From assembly GCA_016098155.1 (NCBI GenBank), contig JAAAJB010000449.1, positions 1-29,449 of the forward strand: a DNA stretch of 29,449 nucleotides, in the 5' to 3' direction. The position numbers were made by a program, and so were the translations under genes. The notes below the pieces were generated by a model that searched no databases, was not told where the DNA came from, and saw only the letters and a program-made list of their open reading frames with translations. Position 1 is the stretch's first letter, and every line of letters starts with the position of its first letter. Positions 18,626 to 28,693 of the stretch are shown one piece after another. Source of the stretch: Actinomortierella ambigua. Lineage: Eukaryota; Mortierellomycota; Mortierellomycetes; Mortierellales; Mortierellaceae.

Positions 18626-21058
18626 CTAAGATTGCCCAATTCCGTGCGCAAATGCAACCACGCGATTAGCTCCTTGGGAAGGGGAGGCAGGCGTCTGTGC
18701 GCTATCGTTGGATTCTGAGACGATGGCCTCTGGTTCGGCAGTGACATTGTCCGTCAAGGTGACCGATGGAGCTTGGTGGTCGCATTCGCCCTCTTCGTCT
18801 CTGGAAGAGGGTCCATCGTGATCAATCTCCGGCGGTGAGGACGATGGTGGGGACACGGACAGCAAGAGCTCCGCCTGGTCAATCTCGGGTGCATCCTCGT
18901 CGCTGTCAAACATCTCAAAGCCATGGATCAAACTCTTGGCATCCATGGAAGAATCCCGACGACGCCTCCGTCTTTGCATCTGCTGTTGCTGTTGTTGTTG
19001 TTGTTGCTGTGGCAAGTGCTCAGAGGATGACCTTGGAAGGTGATAATGGTCTGGAGCTCCTGCTGGCGCCGCATCATACGGATAGTCAAAACTGCCACTC
19101 GCTCGATGATTTCGTCGGAGGCCCTTAAAACTGAACAGGCCACTGTGCCGCGGAGTAGTCGTTGGTCGACAGGATGCCGAACGCTGGTGACGAGTAAGGT
19201 AGTGAGGGTGGTGAGATGGTAGGAGGAGAGCGTTCTCCTCTGGGTGCATCATTCCCTCGCTGTTCAGTAGCCCCTCCTCATCCTCGTCGTCTGCGCCATC
19301 GTGGTGATAGTCGTCCGCGTTCATGACATCCGGCCGCCATGCCAAGACTAATACGCCAATCAACACTTGACTGATGCCAAACAGGACAAACAAGATCTGC
19401 CACCAATACAGTCGGCCCCATTGGTTGTAGTAAACCAATCCATTGAAGAGGCAGGAGACGTTGTAGGCGCAAAACGAGAGTGGTACGAGAAGCACAGTGT
19501 CGCATAGCCTTAATCCTTGATTCAAGTAATATAGCTATGTATCAAGAGAGAGGTATAAGAAAGGTTTAGCACGACTTATATATTCTCCGCAACATTTATG
19601 GTGGTGCGAACAAAAAGTCAAAAAAAAATACCTGTAATAACGCAGCAGCAATAAGGGCGACGACCAGGAACCAGCTGAGCGGACTGCTAAACTGATTCTT
19701 GCCCTCTAGAATGGTGAGCATGAGCAGCTCGATGGCACTCTTGGCAAACAACAGGGCCTGACTACTCAGCATACCGCCAACACAACCATAGGAGATACCA
19801 AGGAGGGTTTTCACACGGGAGGGTTTCATCTTGCCTAGCCGATAAGCAACGCCCTTGAGTGGTGCGGACGCCAACGATGTCGCTGAGGGCGCGGGAGCGT
19901 TGGAGGCTGGATCAAACTGATATCGAAGGGCACTGCTAGAGGCCATGGCGACGGCCGCGGCCTGTTGGACAAGCAGCTTTTCGACGACGTGGTTGGAAAC
20001 GAGCAAAAAGACCACGGCAATCTCCACCATGCTAAAGTAGACAATGAACGCCGGGCGCTTCCAGAGCTCGATCAGGTCCTCCAGCGAGTGGCTCGGCTCA
20101 GGAACAACGCCGAAAAGGCCGATCAAAACGGCTCCAAGGAGGATCAAACAGGTTCCTGGTTGGATGATGACGACAATATTACCAAGGGAGAAAAGAGAGG
20201 ACTTTGTCAGCGAAAATCAAATAATAATAATACCAAGAATAATAATGAAGGAAAGAAAAAAAAAGTTGGCGCCCTATCTGAAATTGGCGGCCGGATTGGA
20301 ATTCGTCCTTCTCAAACTCGTCTGCATTGTGTCCATAAATCTAAATATATACCCCCTCCTACACCCCTTCATCTGTTGTTGTGTCTGCGTGTCAGAAACC
20401 AAGAAATGTCAGCATTCTCACAAAACGAGGGAACAAAAGGGAGGACAAAAAGAAAAACAAGTGTACTTGAGAGCAAGAGCAAAAAGAAGACGAGAGGAAT
20501 AATTTCGACCCCACGGAAACAAAAAAAAAGAACCACGATCCACCCGCCCCTCCATTTCGCTTGCTCCCTTTTTTTCAGTCCGTCAAACTCTTCCTTACCA
20601 AAAGCGCTCTGCTTTGTAAACTGGTCGCCCAGGAGCAGTTTGGCGAACAAGGCGTTGAAGACAAGAGTCACGGCGCCCAAGGGTGCCAGGATAATGACGG
20701 GAAGGTAGCCGATGGAGAAAATAGTGCCGGTGACGTTGGACAAAATGTAGGTGTGGAAGCCAAGATGCCACAGTGGCCGCTGGCAGGCCTGGCGACGGAG
20801 CTCCTTTGGATAGATCGCCTCGTTCATGACATGCGACTTGCGTTGGATCGTCAAGCCAAGTGACTGAATAAATGAAGTGGCCACGGCAATGGAGATACCC
20901 ATCATAAAGTTGTGGGGTGCTCCGTCGCCGCTGCCGTCGTCCATAGCGCCGGAGAATGGGTGTGGCGGAAAGAGCGACGAATGGCCGTAGGAGCTTGGCT
21001 CAAAGAGCGGCTTGGTGGGTGAGGACCATAGTAGGTCCCACATATGTTGGAAAGCCAT
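18626..21058 (-). CDS. NIPA-type magnesium transporter family membrane protein
   Basis: Three exons, 20599-21058, 19632-20155 and 18626-19534, with GT-AG introns of 443 and 97 nt; 630 residues. The hydrophobic core matches the NIPA/DUF803 family (EamA-like fold): NFMMGISIAVATSFIQSLG, a helix pair ending SIGYLPVIILAPLGAVTLVF, then NALFAKLLLGDQFTK, GTCLILLGAVLIGLFGV, the VYFSMVEIAVVFLLV helix, LLGISYGCVGGMLSSQALLF, LQLYYLNQGLRLCDTVLLVP and the last helix before AWRPD. About nine membrane spans are expected. Family members transport Mg2+ or related cations at endomembranes and the plasma membrane. The C-terminal cytosolic tail of about 215 residues is unusual: acidic patches, a ten-Gln run followed by Arg-rich RRRRRRDSS, and acidic Asp-Glu motifs. 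It could regulate trafficking. The start at 21058 was the first ATG in frame; a later Met (MDDGSGDG) is also possible. Confidence 0.9.
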
Positions 21059-21660
21059 GGTGTGGAAGTGTTCCCCTCCCCTCTGGATTTAGGACCCTTT
21101 GGATAGGTAGACAATTAAGCGTGTATAATAAAGTTGGGGTGGAGCGTTGTCACTGAGCACGCAGAGATTAAGAGCAGATGGATGCAATGCCGCCCGTGGC
21201 TCAGAGCGTGGCGATGGTGAGTGTCAGAGGCAGTGGTGATGGAAGGAGGCTGATGCTGCAGGGACTGGCTGATTAACAGAGTGGATGCGGAGGAGGAAAT
21301 GAAGAATTCAAAAAAGGAGGAACAGGGAATGAGATGTAGAGGAATGTGGAGGAATAACAATAAAAAAAAAGGGCAAAGGAGTGGGGCGGTGAAGAAAGGG
21401 AGAGAACAGAACAACGTGAATAGGGGAAAGGAAGTTGTCGCGTGAAGGGTGGAAAAGGGAGCCTTGTCGGACAAAAGAAAAGGGAAGCGCACCTGCTGCT
21501 CACTCGGGGTCGGTGACAGGACGCTCAACGACAGAGAAAACAACAACCACACGCTCAGGGGAAAGGAAGATGGAAGAAGGGAAAAGGAGTGTGGTGCTGG
21601 TGGTGGTGGTGGTGAGAGAGACAACGTGTGGAGTGAGAAAGATGGGGACAATGAACAAGG

Positions 21661-21711
<51 letters not shown>

Positions 21712-22033
21712 GTGTGTGTGTGTGTGGTGCAGGGAAAATGAATTATCGCAATTACGCTTCAGTGACCGGTGGGGCGACCGTTGTGCAGCGAGGCCCCAAG
21801 GGACAAGAAATTTCTCCAAGTGGGCCGATGTACGATCATGCCACATCAACACAGCATTTGGCTCCCAAAAATATAATAAATACTATCTATTATAATACCA
21901 AAGCATCTCTCCTCAATGCCACACGAAACCAACGCGTCCGGGTGGCAGAGCCAGAGAGAACATTCAAAGTCAAACCCTGCAGGGACACATGAGATTTACG
22001 CCACTTTATACAATCTCTTACCACCTAGACCAA
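21059..22033. other. Transporter promoter/leader region with GA microsatellite
   Basis: 975 bp upstream of the minus-strand transporter and downstream of the four-helix gene. It is rich in GA/GGA on the plus strand (CT-rich leader in transcript sense), with a long (GA)n run and AT-rich TATA-like patches near 21122-21130 and 21868-21898. Open frames here are read-through of simple sequence. No gene is supported. Confidence 0.5.
21663..21726. repeat. (GA)n microsatellite followed by (TG)n
   Basis: About 23 uninterrupted GA units from 21663 to 21709, directly followed by a TG run to about 21726. In transcript sense for the transporter gene it is a CA/TC tract, upstream of or within the 5' leader, and is likely polymorphic. 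Confidence 0.9.
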
Positions 22034-22537
22034 CTAGACCAACGAGTGCACAAAGTCGTTGGTGACGCGATTATCCGACTTTTCGTCAACAACATGCGAG
22101 CCCGAGGTTTTGTCCATCAGTGGCCTGATAGACGTTGCAGAAACAGTAACAGCAGCTACATCAGTGTAAGCACCCTCGATGGGTGTAGTAGGATGACGAC
22201 GACAAAGCCTTCGATAGTAGCATTGGAGGCCGATCATGATCCCGCCGATGACCATGAGAAGAGCGTTTATGATGGCACTCATCCAGTTGTGCACAAAGCC
22301 AATGGAGATGGCAAAGGCAATGGTAGGCGGGAAGCTGCTATAGCCACAGATGGGATCCGACTCAGCCCAAGCGACCCCGGGATCCAGATACATCCACCCG
22401 ATGGTGATACCCGCCGCTACCAGCAACATGCCATAGAAAGCCGCGTAGAGGCTCCACTCACTGAAAGTGAGAACGATGCCGTCCAGGATGATCAAGAAGC
22501 CACTAAATAGGCAGAGGTATCGGATTTTTTGAGTCAT
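22034..22537 (-). CDS. Four-helix integral membrane protein, unknown function
   Basis: A single exon of 167 residues, starting MTQKIRYLCLFSG. Four hydrophobic segments: about 7-25 (LCLFSGFLIILDGIVLTF), 30-50 (LYAAFYGMLLVAAGITIGW), 66-85 (SFPPTIAFAISIGFVHNW) and 86-104 (AIINALLMVIGGIMIGLQC). A polar tail of 60 residues follows. The first loop carries acidic and aromatic residues and a Cys (DPICGYSSF). The layout resembles small tetraspan proteins such as MARVEL-type families, but I see no decisive motif. It lies in tandem with the transporter gene, 975 bp apart, with no sign of co-transcription. Confidence 0.75.
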   Translation of the reverse strand: MTQKIRYLCLFSGFLIILDGIVLTFSEWSLYAAFYGMLLVAAGITIGWMYLDPGVAWAESDPICGYSSFPPTIAFAISIGFVHNWMSAIINALLMVIGGIMIGLQCYYRRLCRRHPTTPIEGAYTDVAAVTVSATSIRPLMDKTSGSHVVDEKSDNRVTNDFVHSLV

Positions 22538-24366
22538 GTTGTGCTGGTGAAGATGGGGGCGAAGTGTGAGTAGAAAGGAAAGAATGCTCTTTTTCGTTTT
22601 CTCGTTCTAAGGGTTCAAGTGACTGAGAATGGGGAGGGGGAGCGTATTGCAAACAACAATACCCTCGAATCGACTCCCACGCCCTTGTTCGTTTTTGCCA
22701 ACAGTCTGACGCATGCATCGCCGAAAGTAGTGACGGAGACACCCTTTCAGCTGAGTGATGGTCTCTCGTGCCACTGCTCTCTACCCCACCCCCCTTGCTT
22801 GGTTTTCATGTTTTGGATCAGGACACAAGAGTAGCATGCATTCCCCTTCCGCCACGCAATCTTGTTTCACTCTTGAAGATCAAGACGCGAGCACCCCATC
22901 GTCGCCAATCGATCGACGACACAAGTTTACCATTCGCCATAAAAGGCCACTTTCCCACCAGGGTCGGGGACAGCCATCGTCGCACAGCAACTGGGGGGTT
23001 ATTCATCCAGACGCTAAAGGACAAAGGTTACCTACCATTCACGCCGCTCTTGACGTAATCATGAAGATCGACCTTCAAAGTTTAAACCATCTAGGTAGTC
23101 TACTCTCAGTATGCCCCTGCGTACAACGGTTTCTCACGAATGCAGAGAGGGTTGACAGCGCATTTCAGGTGCGAAAGCTGCCATGGGTGCTATCGGTCTG
23201 TCACCTTGGCAACACACCATTGCCGTCCCTCTATCGACTTTTTTTTTTTTGTTGTTCTTGGTGAGATCATGAGCTCCCTCAGATTCAGCTCCCTCCCTGG
23301 CCTTACATATTGTCTTATCAAATGTACGCATGGTGTGCTAAAGCTGTAGTTGGCCTTTGAGCACCTTTCGTGCATCGTGGTTGACACGACTAGCACAGAC
23401 CTTGAGCTCATACTGCGCGGTAGGCAATACGGCAACACGGCTCGCTATTGCATATGAATATTCTAATCGCAACAACAGCAACCTCGTGGTGACAAGTGGG
23501 AAATGAAGAGAATCCTATATTGCTATGCTCCTGAGCACTGATCACAGGCTCTCTGGTACTGACGACAACGCTGTTGGTAGTCCCCCGGGTGATGGTCAAC
23601 TCTAAAACATGTGCTTGTCGACGATGTACCGCCTTTATCTGTGATCGAATGCATCCTATTTAAACAAACAAGGGTGCCGTTTTCGATCGTTCTGTACAGG
23701 GGCACGAAGGCTCTCTCCGTGAAAGATCAACACACCAAACAGCGTTCTGGGTGGCTCAGGACAAACCTTGCCTCCCCCTCCCATGTGTATGTGTATGTAC
23801 ACCCCTTCCCGCCCTCCATATCCTGGACTGGTAATTTTCGACAATTTCGACAAATTATAGGAAATCTCCCGCGGGTTTGATGGATGCCTTCCTCGGAGGG
23901 AGAAAGGGGAAAATTTAAAGCAAGTTTGGGTAAGCACCTTGTGTCACGCCGCCCCCTCACCAATCAAAATGTCCAGCCTGCACTCTGCAGGGGTAACACA
24001 GACAGACACAAAGGGCCAAATCTCTCAATCTTTGGGGGATTGGGTGCTGCAGGAAAATAACCTAAACCAGGGCCCTCCTCGCGAACATGTTAAGTCTGCC
24101 GCTTTGGCGCCAAGATATATAAGCTATTGATGCCCTCAGCATGTTTGTCAACCAGGCACCCTTGCTCTTCCCGCGCCCCCCCCTCCATCCCCTCCATCCT
24201 CCTCCACTCGTTCCTCTTTAAAAAGACCACATTCCTCCACTCCCACCTTCTTTTCTTTCCTTACCCCCACCACGCACACTTTCACCTTTCATCAACCCTC
24301 ACTTCCCTTACTCCCGCCCCTTCCACTTACATCCTCATACTCTTCACCCAGAAAAGACCCGCTGTC
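22538..24366. other. Divergent intergenic region, 1.8 kb
   Basis: Between the minus-strand membrane protein and the plus-strand secreted protein. The longest open frames (plus 22755-23264, minus 22818-23024) show no recognised domain, signal peptide or splice-compatible partner. CCAAT-type sequence (ACCAATCAAA near 23959-23968) and a TATA box (24116-24122) sit toward the secreted-protein gene, whose leader is strongly CT-rich from about 24160. Confidence 0.5.
24116..24122 (+). promoter_or_regulatory. TATA box of the secreted beta-rich protein gene
   Basis: TATATAA, about 245 nt upstream of the start at 24367, followed by a CT-rich leader. This is the same layout as the other secreted-protein genes in the window. 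Confidence 0.5.
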
Positions 24367-25245
24367 ATGAAATTCTCCACCATCTTCCTCCTTTCTTCCC
24401 TGGCAGCCCTGTCCCAGACAGCACCTCACCCACGCCTCCAATTCGATAGTGCCGCGGGCACTGACACCATCAGCATTCTAGGCTCGTCTGACGAACTATC
24501 GGAGCTCCTGACAAAGACCCACGGCGACGACGTCGTCAACGCCCACGGAGCTGGAGGCTTCTACATGGACAAGCGATTTCTGCATCGATGGCGGGTGGCC
24601 TCCACCTACGGCTGTACGCCCCAGATTGCGTCACCCAAGACGATCGGCAAGACCTTGGTCTGTCCGGACGAGTCGGCGGGGCCCTGTACGTTGAGCATCA
24701 GTTACCAGGACTCTGAAACGTTCACAGACAGCGTTGGCGTACACTCGACCTTCACAGTCGAGGGTAGCATCGTCGCCGCACGAGCTGTTGCGACCATGGG
24801 TGGGTCGTACCAATACACAGAGTCGTACAGCAAGGGCCAGACACTCACGTACACGTTCCAGTTGCCCAAGGCTACGAGCTGCACGCCGACGCAGGTGATG
24901 TACCAGATGAACTGCAAGGCAGCCATGTGGAAGATCCTGAACGACAAGACGGAGCCGGCCTGTGATAGTCTGCAGGGGATTGATTGGAAGACGCCTAGCA
25001 GGTGGTTCCAGCATGCCAAGGACAATGCAAAGACATGGCAGTACATGCACGACCTGGATTCGGCCCAACCCAAGCTGTTGACGTTCACCATCCCACTCGG
25101 CGTTCGTCCCGGCAATTGTGGGGATGTGTCGGAGCTCGAGATGCGATCGACAGAGGTGTTGAAGAGTGACCCGAAAGCGCTGCAGTCCATTGCTTTTGCT
25201 GCTGGCCAGTCGATCAGCGCTGTCACTTGTCTCTATCAGAATTAA
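24367..25245 (+). CDS. Secreted protein with aerolysin-like beta-strand pattern
   Basis: A single exon of 292 residues. The start at 24367 was chosen because it opens a signal peptide (MKFSTIFLLSSLAALSQTA) and follows the CT-rich leader; the frame is open upstream, but only through that leader. Eight Cys lie in the mature part (in YGCTP, LVCPD, GPCTL, TSCTP, MNCKA, PACDS, GNCGD and VTCLY), suggesting disulfides. The central region (about 110-175) alternates Ser/Thr with aliphatic residues around a Gly/Ala-rich apolar segment (GSIVAARAVATMGGSYQY), flanked by SETFTDSVGVHSTFTVE and TESYSKGQTLTYTF. That is the arrangement seen in the amphipathic hairpin and flanking long strands of aerolysin/ETX-type beta pore-forming proteins. 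This similarity is by pattern only, so membrane activity is inference. It might alternatively be a non-lytic secreted beta-sandwich protein. Confidence 0.8.
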   Translation: MKFSTIFLLSSLAALSQTAPHPRLQFDSAAGTDTISILGSSDELSELLTKTHGDDVVNAHGAGGFYMDKRFLHRWRVASTYGCTPQIASPKTIGKTLVCPDESAGPCTLSISYQDSETFTDSVGVHSTFTVEGSIVAARAVATMGGSYQYTESYSKGQTLTYTFQLPKATSCTPTQVMYQMNCKAAMWKILNDKTEPACDSLQGIDWKTPSRWFQHAKDNAKTWQYMHDLDSAQPKLLTFTIPLGVRPGNCGDVSELEMRSTEVLKSDPKALQSIAFAAGQSISAVTCLYQN

Positions 25246-26059
25246 AATGTGTTTTTTTTTTGCTGGTCATTTATTTTACACGCTGTGCTAAGGATTTCTA
25301 CACTTCTTGGCATTCTTCGCCTGCAATTCCCTCTCTATTTTCTTTTCATCATATCAATGGCAGCCCTATGCTAGTATCGCTGCTCTTCTACTCCAAAGCC
25401 ATAGTGAGTCTTCTAGCAATCCAACACCTCTGGACACGACAACTACCTGCGATCACTGATGGAGTTTGGCGACTTCCCAGCTGCTCAACGCAAGAGCATC
25501 TCCCCACCCGCGTATCGGCATCAGGAAGGAGAAGGCGTCCAGCACAGGTGGTTGAAGGTATTCATAGAGCTGTAAAGGATAGATTCTAAGGTTTGTCAGT
25601 ATCAAAGTCAAAGATCTGCGCACATATATAGAAGGAGTGTTGTTGCTCCTCTTCATGACTCCTCAGCACAGGAACGACAATAAGTGCCATTATCGTACGG
25701 TACAACTGCGCTCGAGCATGGATGGGTCGTCAGAGCCGGTTTGTCGACTGGTGCGTCTATATTGGCGGTACAGGATTCAACATGCGGCGCACTCTTCATC
25801 GCGTGGGCTGGCTTAGAAAGGGCGAGCGAGCAACAGTGGTGGTCTCAAAGTTCAAACAACAAGGGCGTTTCACGAAATACTTTCAAGAACGCGAAACATT
25901 ACGTGAGAACCATAATCGGGACCAAAAAAAAAAAACCGCGAAATGCGATCGACAATGAACAGAATAGCGAAACGCTTCGCGAAAACCTTGATTTGGAAAA
26001 TGTATAGTGCTCTACCCCAATTCACATCTGCTCCGTCTGCCTTCTCCACGGAGTATCTG
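25246..26059. other. Intergenic region with small unsupported frames
   Basis: Holds the 3' end of the secreted-protein gene. On the minus strand at 25453-25656 there is a 67-codon frame ending LYEYLQPPVLDAFSFL...EVAKLHQ. A 53-nt stretch inside it has a GTGCGC donor, a TACTGAC-like branch site and a TTTACAG acceptor, and removing it would keep the frame. It looks like a gene fragment or a very short gene, but I recognise no family. Confidence 0.35.
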
Positions 26060-26853
26060 CCACGAACTTGTGGTCGAAATTCAGAACATCATCTTTCGCT
26101 TCCTCTACTCTGTCCTCATGATCCACCTCATCCTCTTCTTCATCCTCCTCAATCACCTCTCCTCCGCACACATCACTGCCCTCATCCTCCTCTTCCTCGT
26201 GATCTGGATCGTCATCGCAGCCCTCAATATATGGGTCATGATAGGTAGTAAGTTGCAAGAGTATCTGAAGGTGTATGGTGAGCGAGGGGAGCTATTGGGA
26301 GTCTCAGGCTACACTATGATCATTTGACACGCAACAGCGTCTTTTACTCACACTGTCGAGTAAAATCGGTTGACAAAAGCGATATCTTACGCGAACTCTT
26401 CCTCCAAAGCTGTACTAGTCTACCTGAGGGAGAAAATATTGTCCATTTCACTTTTTTTGGTTGTTCGAAATCGTTGTAGGACAAATAAGTTAGGGCGTCT
26501 TCAGGTGGATTCCTGCTTATTTTCCAAACAAGCAGTACAAATTCACATCAAAAAAAACTGAAAGGCACAATAGCACATTCATGCATTTCTTCTTTTTCTT
26601 TTCCAGCAGATACCCCCTACCTTTTTCCTGTATCTTATCCCCTTTCGTCCCCTGCATTAGCATTTCCCCTTCGCACCCCTTACACTTCGAGCTTTTCTGT
26701 CATATTGTCCTCTTCTACAACCTCTTCGCCACGTTCTTCCCACGTTCTTTCCCACACTCCTTGCTCGAGCATTCGCCCAACATCCCTTGGTCTTTCCAAT
26801 ATCCTTTTTCTCCCACCCCCTTCTTCCATTATTGTCTCCAACGTATCTTTTCG

Positions 26854-26860
26854 TATAAAA
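26854..26860 (+). promoter_or_regulatory. TATA box of lectin-like gene A
   Basis: TATAAAA inside the motif TTTTCGTATAAAACGTCGTT, which is conserved in copy B (28397-28403). It lies 281 nt upstream of the start codon. Confidence 0.6.
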
Positions 26861-27134
26861 CGTCGTTCCTACCCAGCATCTTTCGCCAACACACATTTGA
26901 TCCCACACCTACAGCCACTCGAATCCTGACAGCACTCACAACGACTACTGCAAGAATCATAGCCATCACTCAAACACCTTGTATTTCTAGACCACACTCA
27001 GGTAAAGCCATGCCCCACTCTGATAAAGCTATGACTAGGACGTCCGTGATTAAAACTAGAGAATCGATCGTTGATTCATAACATACTTTCCTTCTTCGCG
27101 CGCCTTTCTCGAAAAAAAAGTAATCAAGGATACC

Positions 27135-27605
27135 ATGAAGCACGTTGCGCTTTTGCTGTCCGCCCTTGCGGTGTGTGCTGCTTGGAGTCTTCCCCCAGGG
27201 CATGTCCGGTTCCAGAGTACAGCCAGAGGTGCTTGTCTTGGTGCGTCACAGCCTGTTCCGGGCGCACTGATCATAGCTACGCCATGTGGACCCTCATCGT
27301 CTGTTTTCATGCTATCACAGGGTACTGGACCAAATAAGCAAATCCAACTGCTTAATCCTGGACTTTGTGTGAGCGCAAAAGCCCCGGGTCCATCACACTT
27401 GATTGTAGCGCCATGCAGCCCTACCGACCCACTCCAGAGATGGAACATACCTGATTCTTCTGGTCCAATTTCGGGACCAAATAGTGTTTGCATCGATATG
27501 TCACCATCAAATGGTCAAGTTGTTCTGGCTTTGCCATGCAACAAGAGTCCCGCTCAGGGCTGGGCAGTTTCACGTGCCTTCAGATATCAAGGAACCTGCT
27601 TGTAG
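27135..27605 (+). CDS. Secreted beta-trefoil (ricin-B-type) lectin-like protein, copy A
   Basis: A single exon of 156 residues. The signal peptide is MKHVALLLSALAVCAAWS. The mature part has three similar lobes, each with a Cys followed about 15-17 residues later by a Pro-Cys: CLGAS...TPCG, CVSAK...APCS and CIDMS...LPCN. QxW-type motifs close the second and third lobes (LQRW, AQGW). That threefold Cys/QxW layout is characteristic of ricin-B-like beta-trefoil carbohydrate-binding proteins. It is small, with no catalytic domain attached, so a secreted sugar-binding protein (defence, effector or wall related) is the likely role. A final Cys lies near the C-terminus. The 5' leader contains upstream ATGs (27009, 27030), which may dampen translation unless spliced out. 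It is a tandem paralogue of the gene at 28694. Confidence 0.8.
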   Translation: MKHVALLLSALAVCAAWSLPPGHVRFQSTARGACLGASQPVPGALIIATPCGPSSSVFMLSQGTGPNKQIQLLNPGLCVSAKAPGPSHLIVAPCSPTDPLQRWNIPDSSGPISGPNSVCIDMSPSNGQVVLALPCNKSPAQGWAVSRAFRYQGTCL

Positions 27606-27844
27606 ATTTGCTGCATGTTCTACTAGCTTATATATCTACGAGGAAAATATGAAGGCATGAGCTGTATCGAGAAGCACTTTTAAACATACAAGCCATATCG
27701 AGTTGAAATGTTCTTGTCATTGATTCTGAGAGGTGCGTCGGTGTTCTTTATTCTTTGAAGGCACTTCGAGGTCAAGACTTGGTCAAGAACGACCGTTTGA
27801 GCATGAGCTAGGAATGGTAAGACCTTATTATCCACCAGGCGCTC
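27606..27844. other. Unique spacer between the duplicated units
   Basis: About 240 bp with no open frame of note. Just after the stop codon it shares a few bases with the 3' flank of copy B (TAGATTTG, GTTCTACT), marking the decaying right edge of the duplication. Confidence 0.45.
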
Positions 27845-28396
27845 GGGCCAACTTGGGGTCGAACTTCATCTAGAGCTCTTGTTCTACTCCTTCATCATAA
27901 TCCACTTAACCCTCTCATCCTCAATAAATTCTCTCTCGCCTTCATCGGTCTTCCTCGTGGTCTGGTTCGTCATCCCAGCCCTCAATGTATGAGTCATGCT
28001 AGGTGGCATGGTGCTACACTATGACCATTAACACACACCAGCGTCTTTTACTCACGCTGTCGAGCAAAATCAATTGACATAGCGATGGCTTATGCGAGCT
28101 TCTCCTCCTCCAAGGCTGTATTACCTGAGGGAGTAGATAGCATCTCTTCTTTTTGTTTTCCGGGTGCTCTTATCTTTGCTTTCCCCTACATTAGCATTTC
28201 CCCTTCCCACCCCTACACCTCAAGCTTTTCTGTCGTCTTGTCCTCTTCTACAACCCCTTCGAAACGTTCTTCCCACGTTCTTTCCCACACTCCTTGCTCT
28301 TTCGCCCTCACATTTCTCTCCAACATCACTTGCTCTTTCCGGTATCCTTTTTATCCCACCCCCTTCTTCCATTATTGTCTCCAACCTATCTTTTCG

Positions 28397-28403
28397 TATA
28401 AAA
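28397..28403 (+). promoter_or_regulatory. TATA box of lectin-like gene B
   Basis: TATAAAA in the same conserved context as copy A, 297 nt upstream of the start codon. Confidence 0.6.
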
Positions 28404-28693
28404 CGTCGTTCTTACCCAGCATCTTCCGCCAACACACACTTGATCCCACGCCTCCAGCCTCTTGAATCCTGACAGCACTCAGCAACGCTCACCACGACCA
28501 TTGCAAGAATCATAGTCATCACTCAAACATCCTAGTATTTCTAGACCACACTCAGGTAAAGCCATGCCCCACTCTGATAAAGCTATGGACCAGTACATCC
28601 GTGATTGAAGCTAGAGAATCGATCGTTGATTCATAACATACTTTCCTTCTTCGCACGCCTTTCTCGTATACATATAAAGCAATCAAGAACACC

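Larger units (their letters stand above)
26060..27620 (+). repeat. Tandem duplication unit, copy A
   Basis: Aligns with 27845-29175: the GTCGAA block (26073 / 27858), CCTCAAT.TATG.GTCATG, GCGTCTTTTACTCAC.CTGTCGAG, then the promoter, leader and lectin gene. Copy A is about 226 bp longer in the upstream part. A small hydrophobic frame at about 26080-26327 (no ATG until an internal Met) is interrupted by a stop codon in copy B, so it is probably not a working gene. Confidence 0.75.

Noticed and set aside
26007..26327. 106-codon frame read as starting at 26007
   Set aside because: The first codon is GTG, not ATG. A fungal nuclear gene would need an internal Met or an upstream exon, neither of which is supported.
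26581..27081. 166-codon frame upstream of lectin A
   Set aside because: It contains the conserved TATA box of the lectin gene, and the matching segment in copy B has a shifted frame and a stop codon, so it is promoter/leader sequence.
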